Source: Anaerolineaceae bacterium | Lineage (GTDB): Bacteria; Chloroflexota; Anaerolineae; Aggregatilineales; Phototrophicaceae | Direction: 5' to 3' | Assembly (NCBI GenBank): GCA_002699585.1 | Contig: PABP01000014.1 | Span: 558,001 to 622,000 of the forward strand | Length of the DNA: 64,000 bases | In this document: positions 51,276 through 60,645 of the stretch, in pieces | Numbering within the stretch: the stretch's first letter is position 1 | Layout of the letters: each line of letters starts with the position of its first letter | Made by a program: the position numbers and the translations under genes | The notes under the pieces: generated by a model | What the model saw: only the letters and a program-made list of their open reading frames with translations | What the model was told of the DNA's origin: nothing | The model's database searches: none

Positions 51276-52496
51276 TCAAACAGTATGGCTAGGCTGTACG
51301 CCGGGACGATGCATTTGCAGCAGCCCGACAGCGATCAGCGCCAGCACAGCACCCGATACAAAGGGCGCTGCTGGGCCAAAGAGCTGCCACAAAATGCCCG
51401 CCAGCACGCTCGCTGGGAGCGCCATCAACCCAACGACGGCATTGTATAAGCCGTAAGCTGTGCCTCGCTTTTCCGAGGGGACTAGGTCCGCGACATAGGC
51501 TTTAGCTGTGCCTTCGACTGCCGCGTAGTAAATGCCATACAGCGCATACACTAGCCAGATTTGCTCGCCCGTGTTGGCCCCCGCAAAGCCCAGGTAGATC
51601 AATCCATAGGCCAGCCAACCCCCGATTATCAAACGCCTGCGCCCGATCTTATCTGACCAGGCTCCTAGCGGACCGGATAGCACAGAATAGACCACATTAA
51701 AAGTAATCAGCATGGCCGTGATGCCGACGACGCTCAGGCCGCGCTCCTGGGCCCGCAGCACCAGAAAGGCATCTGACGAATTGCCCAACGTGAAAATCGC
51801 AATCACGACCAGAAAATATTTGAAGTCTGGGTTCAAGCCAGCCAGTGAGAGCCGTACAGGCGCTGACTTTTTCTCTGAACGGACCTCACGCGCAAAACCG
51901 ATCAACACGCCTACCGCCAGCAGTGCCGGAATTGTGCTGACGATGACCAATGTCTGGAACATCTCGCGCGTCATCGCCAGGGATTCAGCCTGCGTGGCCA
52001 TCACGACAACCAGCGCGATAGTTAGCCCCAGGACCGCGCCAGCCGTATCCCCTGCACGATGCAGCCCGAAAGCCAATCCACGATGCTCTGGTTGAATGCT
52101 GTCGGCAATCAGGGCGTCACGCGGTGCCGTGCGGATGCCTTTGCCGACCCGGTCAGAAAAGCGCACCAGCAGGACGCCAGCCCAGGTCGCGGTGAAGTAC
52201 AAAAACGGCTTGCTGATTGCTGAAATGCCGTACCCAGCGACAGCCAGCCATTTGCGGGTGCTCAATTTATCAGATAGCCAACCGGAGGCCAATTTCAACA
52301 GTGAAGAGGTCGTTTCCGCAATGCCCTCAATGATGCCAATGACAGCGGTAGGGGTTCCAAGCACATTCGCCAAAAACAGCGGCAGCAGGGTGAGTAGCAT
52401 CTCACTGGAGACATCGGTCAAAAAACTGGTAGCGGTTGCTGCCCACACATTCCGGGGTAATTTCCGTAGCGGATTACGATTTTCTTCAAGGGGCAT
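51276..52496 (-). CDS. MFS transporter
   Basis: A 406-residue permease with about 12 membrane segments. The loop-2/3 motif is GWLSDKLSTRKWLAVAGY and the second-half loop is GAWSDKIGRRRLIIGGW, as in MFS. GVLLVRFSDRVGKGIRTAPRDALIA is characteristic of a subgroup that includes phosphate- or drug-like exporters of unclear substrate. The start at 52496 or 52514; the first residues are not conserved. It lies alone between convergent neighbours. Confidence 0.9.
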   Translation of the reverse strand: MPLEENRNPLRKLPRNVWAATATSFLTDVSSEMLLTLLPLFLANVLGTPTAVIGIIEGIAETTSSLLKLASGWLSDKLSTRKWLAVAGYGISAISKPFLYFTATWAGVLLVRFSDRVGKGIRTAPRDALIADSIQPEHRGLAFGLHRAGDTAGAVLGLTIALVVVMATQAESLAMTREMFQTLVIVSTIPALLAVGVLIGFAREVRSEKKSAPVRLSLAGLNPDFKYFLVVIAIFTLGNSSDAFLVLRAQERGLSVVGITAMLITFNVVYSVLSGPLGAWSDKIGRRRLIIGGWLAYGLIYLGFAGANTGEQIWLVYALYGIYYAAVEGTAKAYVADLVPSEKRGTAYGLYNAVVGLMALPASVLAGILWQLFGPAAPFVSGAVLALIAVGLLQMHRPGVQPSHTV

Positions 52497-52665
52497 GAAA
52501 ATTAAACGATTCAATAAGTTGAAAAAAATCTATTATAGCTCGCTTCCTCAGAATGTGATCATAATACAGTTTTGCAAGGGTCCCAGATTGGCTTTGTGAT
52601 CTTTGCCCCTTTGTGGTTCAATATAGCTTCCTTGTAGCCTTCTCCTAGCGTTGGTCTAATTGTTG

Positions 52666-53682
52666 ATGCCGAAAATGACAGCCTTTATTGAAAGTGCCAT
52701 GCAGCAGCGCCACATTCCTGGCGCGGCTCTGGCTATTTTGCGGGGTACGGATGTCCTCTACGAAGGCTATCATGGGCTGGCGAACCTTGAGCACAACGCT
52801 TCGGTTTTGCCCGATACCATGTGGGAGATCGCATCCATCACCAAGCCCTTTACCGCCCAGGCCATTTTGCTGCTGGCCGATGCCAACCGCCTGAATCTGG
52901 ATGCTCCCCTGGCGGCCTACGTCCCGGATTTACCCCATGCTTGGCGCAAGATCACGCCGCGCCACTGCCTTGCACATCAATCGGGCATTCCATCCTACAC
53001 TGACGCCATCAACTACTGGGAGCATTCTCGCAAGGATAAAACCCATAGCGAAGTGCTGGCCCTGGTCAAAGATCAGCCTGTACTGTTCCAACCGGGTCAA
53101 CGTCACAATTATGACAACACCGGCTACTATCTATTGGGCATGATGATCGAAGCCATTACGGGCGTGACCTACAGTGAAGCCATTCAGGAGTTGGTTTGTG
53201 CACCATTGGGTCTGGTGCATACCCGTGCTAACGACTACAGCACCATCATGCCGAACCGGGCCGCTGGCTACAACTACGAAGGTGACCAGCTCGTCAACAA
53301 GCCGCCCTACAGCACTTCGAACACCTTTAGCGGTGGCGTCCTGGTGACGACCCTCTCCGACCTGATGCAGTGGAGCCGTGCGCTAAAGCCAGATGTCTTG
53401 CTGCCTGCCACCACGCTGGAAGCCATGCTCACGCCCTATCTATCGAGAGAAGCCAACGAGCGCAAGTTCAACTACACCATGAGCCTCGGCTGGTATCTGG
53501 TCGATCATGAATATGGTCGCTTCATCGGTCATAATGGCTCGATAGTCGTCTTTGCCTCGGCCTTTGCCTACTTCCCGGACCGTGACCTGACGCTCATCAG
53601 CCTGTCCAACCAGGGCAGCGTCAAGATGCCCCACGCCCTCATTTTCGACACCGCCCGCGAACTTCTGCCAGAACTCACTTAG
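52666..53682 (+). CDS. serine hydrolase, beta-lactamase/D-ala-D-ala carboxypeptidase-like (class C fold)
   Basis: A 338-residue protein. The active-site S57-x2-K60 is in EIASITKPF, Y149-x-N151 in HNYDNTGYY and H-x-G in IGHNGSIV. No signal peptide is seen, so it is probably cytoplasmic and not a classical beta-lactamase. Substrate is unknown; relatives include esterases and peptidases. Start at 52666, with 52675 also possible. Confidence 0.9.
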   Translation: MPKMTAFIESAMQQRHIPGAALAILRGTDVLYEGYHGLANLEHNASVLPDTMWEIASITKPFTAQAILLLADANRLNLDAPLAAYVPDLPHAWRKITPRHCLAHQSGIPSYTDAINYWEHSRKDKTHSEVLALVKDQPVLFQPGQRHNYDNTGYYLLGMMIEAITGVTYSEAIQELVCAPLGLVHTRANDYSTIMPNRAAGYNYEGDQLVNKPPYSTSNTFSGGVLVTTLSDLMQWSRALKPDVLLPATTLEAMLTPYLSREANERKFNYTMSLGWYLVDHEYGRFIGHNGSIVVFASAFAYFPDRDLTLISLSNQGSVKMPHALIFDTARELLPELT

Positions 53683-53727
53683 ATCCTAGTCATGTTATGG
53701 GGCGACTTTTGCCTGCTGCTAAATGAC

Positions 53728-53782
53728 TAAGAAAGGCATCCTTGCCCCTCATGGGGAAAGGACTTGAGGATAGGGGTCTGAC
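53728..53782 (+). repeat. intergenic repeat family B, copy 7
   Basis: TAAGAAAGGCATCCTTGCCC, CTCATGGGGAAAGGACTTGA and GGATAGGGGTCTGAC: almost the same as copy 1 at 1636. The similarity starts about 29 bases earlier in both places. Confidence 0.8.
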
Positions 53783-53798
53783 GGGAAAATATGCCCGC

Positions 53799-54827
53799 TT
53801 AGCGCTTTACCAGCCCCAGATCAATGAGGCTCTGGCCCGCATCGATGAGGGTGGTTTCTAAGGGGCGCGGTTGCCAACCGAGCACGCGCTTGGCCTGCTC
53901 ATTGGAAAAATGCGTTTCATGACCGAGCTGGTCTACCACCAGCCGCGCTTGCTGGTCGAACAGTGCAAAGAGCCGCACGGCGAAATCCGGTAATTGCATC
54001 GTCGGGATGCGATAGCCTTTTTCAGCGAAGTGGTTGTCGAGTATGATAGCGATCTCTTTTGTCGTCAGCAGCCCATTATCGACACAAAAACGTTTGCCAG
54101 CCGCTTCGGGTGTCGTCATCGCCAACAGATGCGCCGCCGCCACATCGCGCGTATCGACAATGCTCCAACTCAAGCGCGGCAATCCTGGCATATCCCGCCG
54201 CAGCAGCTTGCGAATGATCTCAATCGATGTGCTGAAGCGCTCATCGAATACGGGGCCAATGACATAGACCGGGTTGATGGTCGCTAGTTCCATGTCAGGA
54301 TGATCTGCCACAAAATCCCAGGCGGCGCGTTCGGCCAGGGCTTTACTCTTGGGGTAAGCGCCGATGTCCTGCGTTGGGTCGGCCCAATCGCTTTCGGTCC
54401 AGATGCGCTGGTTGTCCGTCATGCGGGGGTCGTGCATGGCGGCCACTGATGACGTCATCACCACCCGTTTGATGCCTGCTTTGTGGGCCGCTTGCATCAC
54501 GCGCCGCGTGCCCTGCAACGCTGGCTGAATGAGATCATCTTCGGAGTTGAGCTTGCCGCTGGGGACAGGCGATGCCACATGCATGACGTATTCCAGGCCC
54601 TGCATGGCCTCATCCCAACCGGCATCTTGCATCAGGTCAGCCGTGACAAAGTCAAGCTGGCGATCATCTTTGATGTCTTTTGCGAAGATCGACCTCAGTC
54701 GTGCCTCATGTTTGGTGGAGCGTAACGTACCGCGTACGGCATAGCCTTGCTGCAAGAGGTGTTGCACGACATGCATCGCAATATAGCCGGATGCACCTGT
54801 GACTAGTATCCGCGATTGAATGGTCAT
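53799..54827 (-). CDS. NAD-dependent epimerase/dehydratase (dihydroflavonol-4-reductase-like)
   Basis: A 342-residue extended SDR. GASGYIA at residues 11-17 is the Rossmann motif, MTSSVAAMHDPR follows the fourth strand, and the catalytic Y158-x3-K162 lies in AYPKSKALAERAAW. The best match by pattern is with dihydroflavonol-4-reductase/aldehyde reductase-like enzymes acting on carbonyls with NADPH. It is followed downstream by the block shared with the gene at 1726. Confidence 0.9.
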   Translation of the reverse strand: MTIQSRILVTGASGYIAMHVVQHLLQQGYAVRGTLRSTKHEARLRSIFAKDIKDDRQLDFVTADLMQDAGWDEAMQGLEYVMHVASPVPSGKLNSEDDLIQPALQGTRRVMQAAHKAGIKRVVMTSSVAAMHDPRMTDNQRIWTESDWADPTQDIGAYPKSKALAERAAWDFVADHPDMELATINPVYVIGPVFDERFSTSIEIIRKLLRRDMPGLPRLSWSIVDTRDVAAAHLLAMTTPEAAGKRFCVDNGLLTTKEIAIILDNHFAEKGYRIPTMQLPDFAVRLFALFDQQARLVVDQLGHETHFSNEQAKRVLGWQPRPLETTLIDAGQSLIDLGLVKR

Positions 54828-54843
54828 AGCGCCGATCCTTCGC

Positions 54844-56373
54844 TTATTTTTGGAAGAACGGATAGCTTGCGTCTAGCAGATAGCCCAGTATACCCAATAC
54901 GGCCAGGGTCGTCGCCAATGTCAAAAAGGCATCCTGAGAGATGAAACCCACCAGCACAATCGGAATCCCGCACACCAGGACAGCCGTTTCGTAGGGCAGC
55001 GTTCGTTTGAAAACGTTCGTTTCCGGGATGACCTCAAAGGCTTGGCAAATCGTCAGAATCAAGCCAATCGCCAGCACGAACAGGCTGACCATCGGGATAT
55101 GCGCCGGGATGCTCAGCCCAAGCGCAATGACGCATCCCACATAGATCAAGGCAAAGGAATACAGGCTGTGCGCCGCTAAAACTTGTGGAATCGGTACAGG
55201 TAAGAATTGCCGCAGCCAGGGCTGTTGCATGGCGCTGCGGAATGTCGGGATGATGTCCGGCCTGCGGCTCATCATCAGCGCCAGTAGAATCACTACCCAC
55301 GTTTGTACTTGGCTCAGGCTGCTGACGGACAGAAGCGTGCCAGCAAGCGACCCCATCAGCAGTCCTTGCCCAATAAGCTGCAACGGACTCAGCACAGAGA
55401 CGCGCATGGACATTAGCATAGACTGGCTCAGCAACGTGACGAAGTCATTGCGCTCAGTTATCAAAGAGAAGCGAATCCGCTTTTTCTTCATCAGCTTGTG
55501 TTGCTTCTGGATGCGTGCGATCAGGTCGCGTGCATAGTATCCGGCATACGGTCCCAGCCGCGCGATGCGCGCATACATCTGGTTGGCCTCAATGATGATG
55601 GGCATATCCACCCGCCGCGCTGACAGCACCAGCATGATGGTTGCTATCACACTCAGCGCCACCAGGACCAGCCATAGGGGTAGGGCAGGTGTGCTCATCG
55701 CTGCCGAGGCCCATACATGACCGGGCCACAACCCTACTTGGGGTAGCCACAAGGCCAGCAAAATCATCGCTGGGAAGATCGCCCACAGCGCTTGTCGGTT
55801 GATCGTTGCTTTCGCCTGTAAGCGATACAGCGAGATTGCCCAGGCTGCGGCGGAGCTCGTATAAGCGATGAAAACCATCATTATCGCGGCGTATAACCCG
55901 GCGAACCCGGCATAGTCCGGCGACGTGGGGAAAGCCTGGAACATCCCTAGCAGGCAGCTAACAACCGCCAGCCCGAAGATCGGCAGCCAGGTGTTCCGCA
56001 GCAGATTGACCCACATCAAGGCGCCGCGATGAACGGGCGAAATCGCCAGATAGGCGATGTCCGCGCCACTCAACCGCGCAGGTTGCTTCCTGAAAACGAT
56101 GAACAGGTAAGCCACCTGCGCCATAAAAATCAAAATCGGCAAGCCCTGTCCGATGGATGGGGCTACATCCAGCGGCAGCATGCGGCTCATCTGGTAGACC
56201 GACTCCGTCGCATAGGCCCACATAAAAAACACCCAGTACAGCCAGAACAGCCCAACATAGATGCGGTAAAAGTGCGTGTCCTTGGGGTCCATCCCCAGGA
56301 CGCGCAGCCAGTAAGCAGCTTTGCTCTTTAAGCGTTTGGCTTCCAGACGCAGCAGGGTAATGAGGTCATTCAT
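54844..56373 (-). CDS. ABC transporter permease-like membrane protein
   Basis: A 509-residue protein with about 10-12 hydrophobic segments. It begins with a helix LITLLRLEAKRLKSK and a soluble segment, then blocks of membrane helices. It overlaps the ATP-binding gene by eight bases, which marks the two as one ABC transporter. No substrate-binding protein is nearby, so export is more likely than import. The family is not one I can name. The start at 56373 was chosen over 56388. Confidence 0.85.
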   Translation of the reverse strand: MNDLITLLRLEAKRLKSKAAYWLRVLGMDPKDTHFYRIYVGLFWLYWVFFMWAYATESVYQMSRMLPLDVAPSIGQGLPILIFMAQVAYLFIVFRKQPARLSGADIAYLAISPVHRGALMWVNLLRNTWLPIFGLAVVSCLLGMFQAFPTSPDYAGFAGLYAAIMMVFIAYTSSAAAWAISLYRLQAKATINRQALWAIFPAMILLALWLPQVGLWPGHVWASAAMSTPALPLWLVLVALSVIATIMLVLSARRVDMPIIIEANQMYARIARLGPYAGYYARDLIARIQKQHKLMKKKRIRFSLITERNDFVTLLSQSMLMSMRVSVLSPLQLIGQGLLMGSLAGTLLSVSSLSQVQTWVVILLALMMSRRPDIIPTFRSAMQQPWLRQFLPVPIPQVLAAHSLYSFALIYVGCVIALGLSIPAHIPMVSLFVLAIGLILTICQAFEVIPETNVFKRTLPYETAVLVCGIPIVLVGFISQDAFLTLATTLAVLGILGYLLDASYPFFQK

Positions 56374-57136
56374 CGCTGGCCACTTCATCTACAAGCGACG
56401 GGTCGTCAGACGACGGATCTGCCAGCGGTGTTTCTGTATCCGGCTCTTCGTAATCGGGTTCCTCGTAATTGAGCAGCGAAGACATATTGTTAAAGTGGGC
56501 GGCATCAACGAACTGCGTTTGTTGATGTTGCAGCAGCAGATGCCGATCCGCATGTTTGCCTTCTGGCAGCATATGGCTGCTCATCAGGATGTAAGCCCCT
56601 TGCTGTTGCAGGCTTTCTAATTCCTGCCATACGGTCTCAATGGCGTTGATGTCCAGCGGACCAAATGGCTCATCCAGGAAAATGACCTGCGGACTGACCA
56701 TCAACGCCATGATGATCGCCAACTTCTGGCGCATCCCGCGGGATAGGCTGAAGGGGAAAGCTGTTTCGATGTCTTCCAGCTCGAACACATCAAGCAGGCG
56801 AATGGCTTCGTCTTCCCAATCGGCCATATGATATAGGTTGCCAATTAGTTCCAGGTGCTCCCAAACGGTCAGCTCATCATAAAAATCGGGCACATCTGGT
56901 ACAAAAATAACCTTGGGGTCTTTGGCGGATTGCGCCTGATGCAATTCAATCTCGTTGACAGTGATCGTACCTGCTCCGGGTTTGGACCATCCGGCCAGGC
57001 AGCGTAAAAGCGTGGATTTACCCGCGCCGTTGCGCCCCACCAGCATGGCAATTTCACCGGGATAAAGCGCAAACGAGACATCTTGCAGGACGTGGTGCGG
57101 TCCATAGCTGTAAGACAGATTGCGTACATTTAACAT
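56366..57136 (-). CDS. ABC transporter ATP-binding protein
   Basis: A 256-residue ABC ATPase. Walker A is GRNGAGKSTL, the signature is LSRGMRQK and Walker B is VIFLDEPFGPLD. The short C-terminal tail is acidic, with an EEPDYEEPD repeat. It partners the permease encoded downstream. The start at 57136 begins with LNVRNLSYSYG; a 16-residue extension is possible. Confidence 0.93.
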   Translation of the reverse strand: MLNVRNLSYSYGPHHVLQDVSFALYPGEIAMLVGRNGAGKSTLLRCLAGWSKPGAGTITVNEIELHQAQSAKDPKVIFVPDVPDFYDELTVWEHLELIGNLYHMADWEDEAIRLLDVFELEDIETAFPFSLSRGMRQKLAIIMALMVSPQVIFLDEPFGPLDINAIETVWQELESLQQQGAYILMSSHMLPEGKHADRHLLLQHQQTQFVDAAHFNNMSSLLNYEEPDYEEPDTETPLADPSSDDPSLVDEVASDE

Positions 57137-57337
57137 GGTTGGCACTTTGTATGTTGTTGATCGTTCGATGTGCTTCTGAGGCATTCTAGTCCTCTAATTT
57201 CAATTATGAAACCGGGACCGTCCGCGTAAGTCCATGTAATGCCTGGGATAAGCATGGCTCAGGTTGCAATTTTGTCGGGCATTCTGTACCCTTCACAGCA
57301 GATTCATAACGGCTTACCCAAAGGTAACAGGCACCCT

Positions 57338-58342
57338 ATGAACATTGATCCTATTCTGCAAGCGGCCCGTCAGGCGGCTTGGCTCTGCCGAGAAGTCCAG
57401 CACAACAGCTTTAAGAGCGCTACCAAAACCAGCCTGGACAAACAGCATACCGAGCCTGTTACCATTGCTGACTACGGCAGTCAGGCGATTATTTGCCGCG
57501 CATTGTCCCAAAGTTTCCCGGATGATGCTATCTACGCAGAAGAAGCCGGGGATCAGTTCGCCAATTTGCTGGCTGATGAGCATCGCGCGCGCGTTGTCCA
57601 ACTCCTGAATGACATTCTCGATGTGTCCGTGACGACCGATGATGTCGTGCGCTGGCTGGACTTCGGCAAAGATCGCCAGGGACAGGCCGCCCGTACCTGG
57701 GTCATCGACCCGATTGATGGCACCAAGGGTTTTATCGCCATGCGTCACTATGCGATTGCCATTGGTTTGCTCGATGAAAATATGCAGGCTGTGGGCGGCG
57801 TCATGGCGGCCCCCGGTTATGGCGATGGTGTCAGTGGCTATGACGAAGAAGGCGCCCTATTTTACGTCCGCGATGGCAAAGCCTATCAGGAGCCGCTCAA
57901 CGGCGGTGAAGCCATTGAAATCAAGCCATCCACCCGCACCGAATCCGCGACCATTCGTATTGTCCAGAGCTTTGAGCGCTCGCATGCCAGTAAAGACCGT
58001 ATGCGCCGCGTGTTTGACGATGCCGGTTTGGTGGATGCCACCGTCATTGATATGGACAGCATGGAAAAATACGCCCTGATTGCCAATGGCGAAGCGGATG
58101 TGCTCATGCGTATTCCGCTGCTGGGCAGCACTCGCCGCCACAAAATTTGGGATCATGTTGCCGGGGTGGCGCTGGTACTGGCGGCTGGTGGCCGCGCTAC
58201 CGACCTCGATGGCTCGCCTTTGCTGTTCACCGATGGCAACAATATGCCCAACCAGGGCATGATCGTCACCAGCGGCGTCTATCATGATGCCCTCGTCAGC
58301 GCGACCCAGGCCCTATTAAAAGAAGAATCGCAGTCATCCTAG
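57338..58342 (+). CDS. 3'(2'),5'-bisphosphate nucleotidase, HAL2/CysQ-like
   Basis: A 334-residue inositol-monophosphatase-fold enzyme. The metal site is IYAEEAGD and WVIDPIDGTKGFI (DPIDGT with the two metal Asp residues), then KIWDHVAGVALVLAAGG. The HAL2-like insert around 90-120 is present. It hydrolyses 3'-phosphoadenosine 5'-phosphate, recycling a product of sulfate activation. Start at 57338. The heptose/glycero nucleotidyltransferase gene follows after 46 bases. Confidence 0.93.
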   Translation: MNIDPILQAARQAAWLCREVQHNSFKSATKTSLDKQHTEPVTIADYGSQAIICRALSQSFPDDAIYAEEAGDQFANLLADEHRARVVQLLNDILDVSVTTDDVVRWLDFGKDRQGQAARTWVIDPIDGTKGFIAMRHYAIAIGLLDENMQAVGGVMAAPGYGDGVSGYDEEGALFYVRDGKAYQEPLNGGEAIEIKPSTRTESATIRIVQSFERSHASKDRMRRVFDDAGLVDATVIDMDSMEKYALIANGEADVLMRIPLLGSTRRHKIWDHVAGVALVLAAGGRATDLDGSPLLFTDGNNMPNQGMIVTSGVYHDALVSATQALLKEESQSS

Positions 58343-58388
58343 GCGTCACTCGCCCTGGGTTGACCTATTTCAGATCGAGAGCCTATAG

Positions 58389-58868
58389 ATGGGCCAGGTT
58401 TTAACGTTACACCGAGCAAAAATCATCCGTGATGCCATGCATACGGCTGGGCACAAGCTGGTCTTTACCAATGGCCACTTTGACTTGCTGCATGTCGGTC
58501 ATCTGGATTACCTGGAAAAAGCGCGTGCCCTGGGCGATGCGCTCTTTGTGGGCGTCAATGGCGATCCTTCAAGCGAACGTTTGAAGGGCAGTGGTCGGCC
58601 CATCGTCCCGGCAGCGGAACGCGCCCGTTTGTTAGCGGCGCTGGTCCCGGTGACAGCCGCCATCATCTTTGAAGATGACACCGCCGATGAACTGATCCGG
58701 GCGTTGCGACCGGATGTTTACGTCAAAGGTGGCGATTATGCCCATAAGCCGCTGCCGGAGCGTACTCTGGTGGAGTCCTACGGTGGCCAGGTTCACCTGA
58801 TTGACTTTTTGCCGGACCATAGCACGACCCAACTCATTCAGCGCATTCGGGCGCTGCCGCGCATCTGA
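58389..58868 (+). CDS. rfaE2: RfaE2-like (HldE C-terminal) nucleotidyltransferase
   Basis: A 159-residue cytidylyltransferase-fold enzyme. LVFTNGHFDLLHVGHLDYL carries the HxGH site, GRPIVPAAERARLLAAL follows, and YVKGGDYAHKPLPE is the second half. It makes an ADP-heptose from heptose-1-phosphate in LPS-bearing bacteria; here the acceptor pathway is not evident. The stop overlaps the murJ start (ATGA), so both are co-translated. Confidence 0.92.
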   Translation: MGQVLTLHRAKIIRDAMHTAGHKLVFTNGHFDLLHVGHLDYLEKARALGDALFVGVNGDPSSERLKGSGRPIVPAAERARLLAALVPVTAAIIFEDDTADELIRALRPDVYVKGGDYAHKPLPERTLVESYGGQVHLIDFLPDHSTTQLIQRIRALPRI

Positions 58869-60562
58869 TGACCCGCGATACACCGCCCATAGACCCACTC
58901 GACCTCGATCCCATTGCACCCGATTCTGACGCATCCAATCAGCAGCAGACGGATGCCCAGGTCGCTGGGGCGACAGCGGTGCTCTCCATTGGTAACATCG
59001 CCAGCCGCGTGTTGGGCCTCGTCCGGGAACAGGTGCTAACGTACCTGTTTGGGGCTTCAGCCGCCATTGATGCCTTCCAGACCGCTAGCATCATCCCACG
59101 TACCATTTACGACTTGCTGATCGGTGGCCAACTTAACGGGGCTATCGTCCCTGTCCTGAGCGAGGTTGTACAGACAGAAGGCCGCGACGCTCTGTGGCGG
59201 GTGGTATCCGGTCTGGTCAGCATCGTCATGACCCTGCTGATCGGCCTGTTTTTCATTGTGCAGCTATTTGCTCCGCAGTTGGTCCAGTTGACAGCCAGCG
59301 GTACCAGCGCCGCTACCCAGGCCCTCGCCGTTGATTTACTGCGAATCACCTCTCCCGGCTTGATCTTCCTGGGCTTGTTCGCAGTGCTTTCCGGCACATT
59401 ATTTTCGCTCAAATCCTTTGTGTGGCCCGCCTTGGCGACCCTGGTCTTTAATGCCTGCATTGCTGGATTTACGGTGCTGCTGGCCCCACCTGTGACTATC
59501 CTGCTCAATACCAACCCCATCGCGCCAGTCGCCATTGCGCGGCCTGACAGCGGCATTGCCGCGGCCGCCATCGGCTGGACGCTAGGCGCTTTGGCTCAGT
59601 TATTGCTGCAAATGTGGGGACTACGTCGTAGTAAAATCCGCCTGACCATCGACTGGCGGCATCCGGCACTGCGCAAAATGGGCAAGCTCTATTTGCCAGT
59701 GATGGCTTCGCTGCTGCTGGATACGCTCATCGTGCGTTTCTTCACCTACAATCAGGCCACCCAAACGGGCGTCGTCGGTGCGCTGGGCTATATGCAATGG
59801 GCCACCACCCTGATCCAATTCCCGCAAGGTTTGGTAGCGACCGCCATCGCTCTGGCTATTCTGCCGACCCTCAGTGAACAGAGCACCGCCACCAATGAAC
59901 GCGCGTTCCGGGGTACATTGGGCCTGGGCCTGCGCCTGACGTGGGTGCTCATTATTCCGGCGATGATTGGCATGTTTGTGTTGGCACAACCGCTGGTGAT
60001 GCTGCTGTTTGAGCGCGGTGCTTTCACCTCGGAGGCAACGGCGATTGTGGTACAGGCGACCCGCATTTACCTGATCGGCTTGCCCTTTGCCGCTATTGAC
60101 CTGCTGTTGGTCTATGCCTTTTATGCCCGTAAAGACACCCTGACTCCCGCGCTGATTGGCGTGGCCAGTCATGTCGTCTATATCATCACGCTGCTGCTCT
60201 TGCTGGAACCATTGGGATTGTTCGCTATCATGGCCGCGGATGCCGTCAAGCACCTGACGCATGTGTCGATTAGTGTCGTGCTGCTGCGGCGACGGATTAG
60301 CGGCTTTGGTGACCGCGACCGCATCATATCGACCGGGTTACGCACATTGGTTGCTTCGGCGGGGATGGGGATTGTCGGCTGGGTGACGCTACCGTATTTT
60401 GTGGAGGCTATCGGCACCAGCGGCTTGCTACAAAAAGCTCTGCTGATGCTCGTCAGTGGTGGACTGACAGGCGGCGTATTCCTGCTGCTGGCCTACCTCC
60501 TGCGCATCGAAGAACTGCGCTGGATTTTCCGCCTTGTTCGTTCCCGCCTGGGCCGTACGTAA
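58868..60562 (+). CDS. murJ: lipid II flippase MurJ (MVF family)
   Basis: A 564-residue membrane protein with about 14 hydrophobic segments. The hydrophilic N-terminus is followed by GNIASRVLGLVREQVLTYLFG, as in MurJ, and FQTASIIPRTIYDLLIGGQLNGAIVPVLSE. It flips lipid II for peptidoglycan synthesis. Coupling to the rfaE2-like gene by four bases is notable and may link cell-wall and surface-sugar supply. Confidence 0.92.
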   Translation: MTRDTPPIDPLDLDPIAPDSDASNQQQTDAQVAGATAVLSIGNIASRVLGLVREQVLTYLFGASAAIDAFQTASIIPRTIYDLLIGGQLNGAIVPVLSEVVQTEGRDALWRVVSGLVSIVMTLLIGLFFIVQLFAPQLVQLTASGTSAATQALAVDLLRITSPGLIFLGLFAVLSGTLFSLKSFVWPALATLVFNACIAGFTVLLAPPVTILLNTNPIAPVAIARPDSGIAAAAIGWTLGALAQLLLQMWGLRRSKIRLTIDWRHPALRKMGKLYLPVMASLLLDTLIVRFFTYNQATQTGVVGALGYMQWATTLIQFPQGLVATAIALAILPTLSEQSTATNERAFRGTLGLGLRLTWVLIIPAMIGMFVLAQPLVMLLFERGAFTSEATAIVVQATRIYLIGLPFAAIDLLLVYAFYARKDTLTPALIGVASHVVYIITLLLLLEPLGLFAIMAADAVKHLTHVSISVVLLRRRISGFGDRDRIISTGLRTLVASAGMGIVGWVTLPYFVEAIGTSGLLQKALLMLVSGGLTGGVFLLLAYLLRIEELRWIFRLVRSRLGRT

Positions 60563-60645
60563 GCCTGTGCTACAGGTGTAGCAGTAAGATATGACTTGCC
60601 CTTGGTCAAGCTAAAAACTAATAACTAACGACTAAAAACTCTCAG

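Noticed and set aside
52666-53682. Serine hydrolase called as a beta-lactamase
   Set aside because: The active-site motifs fit the wider family, but there is no signal peptide, so a periplasmic or secreted beta-lactamase is unlikely.
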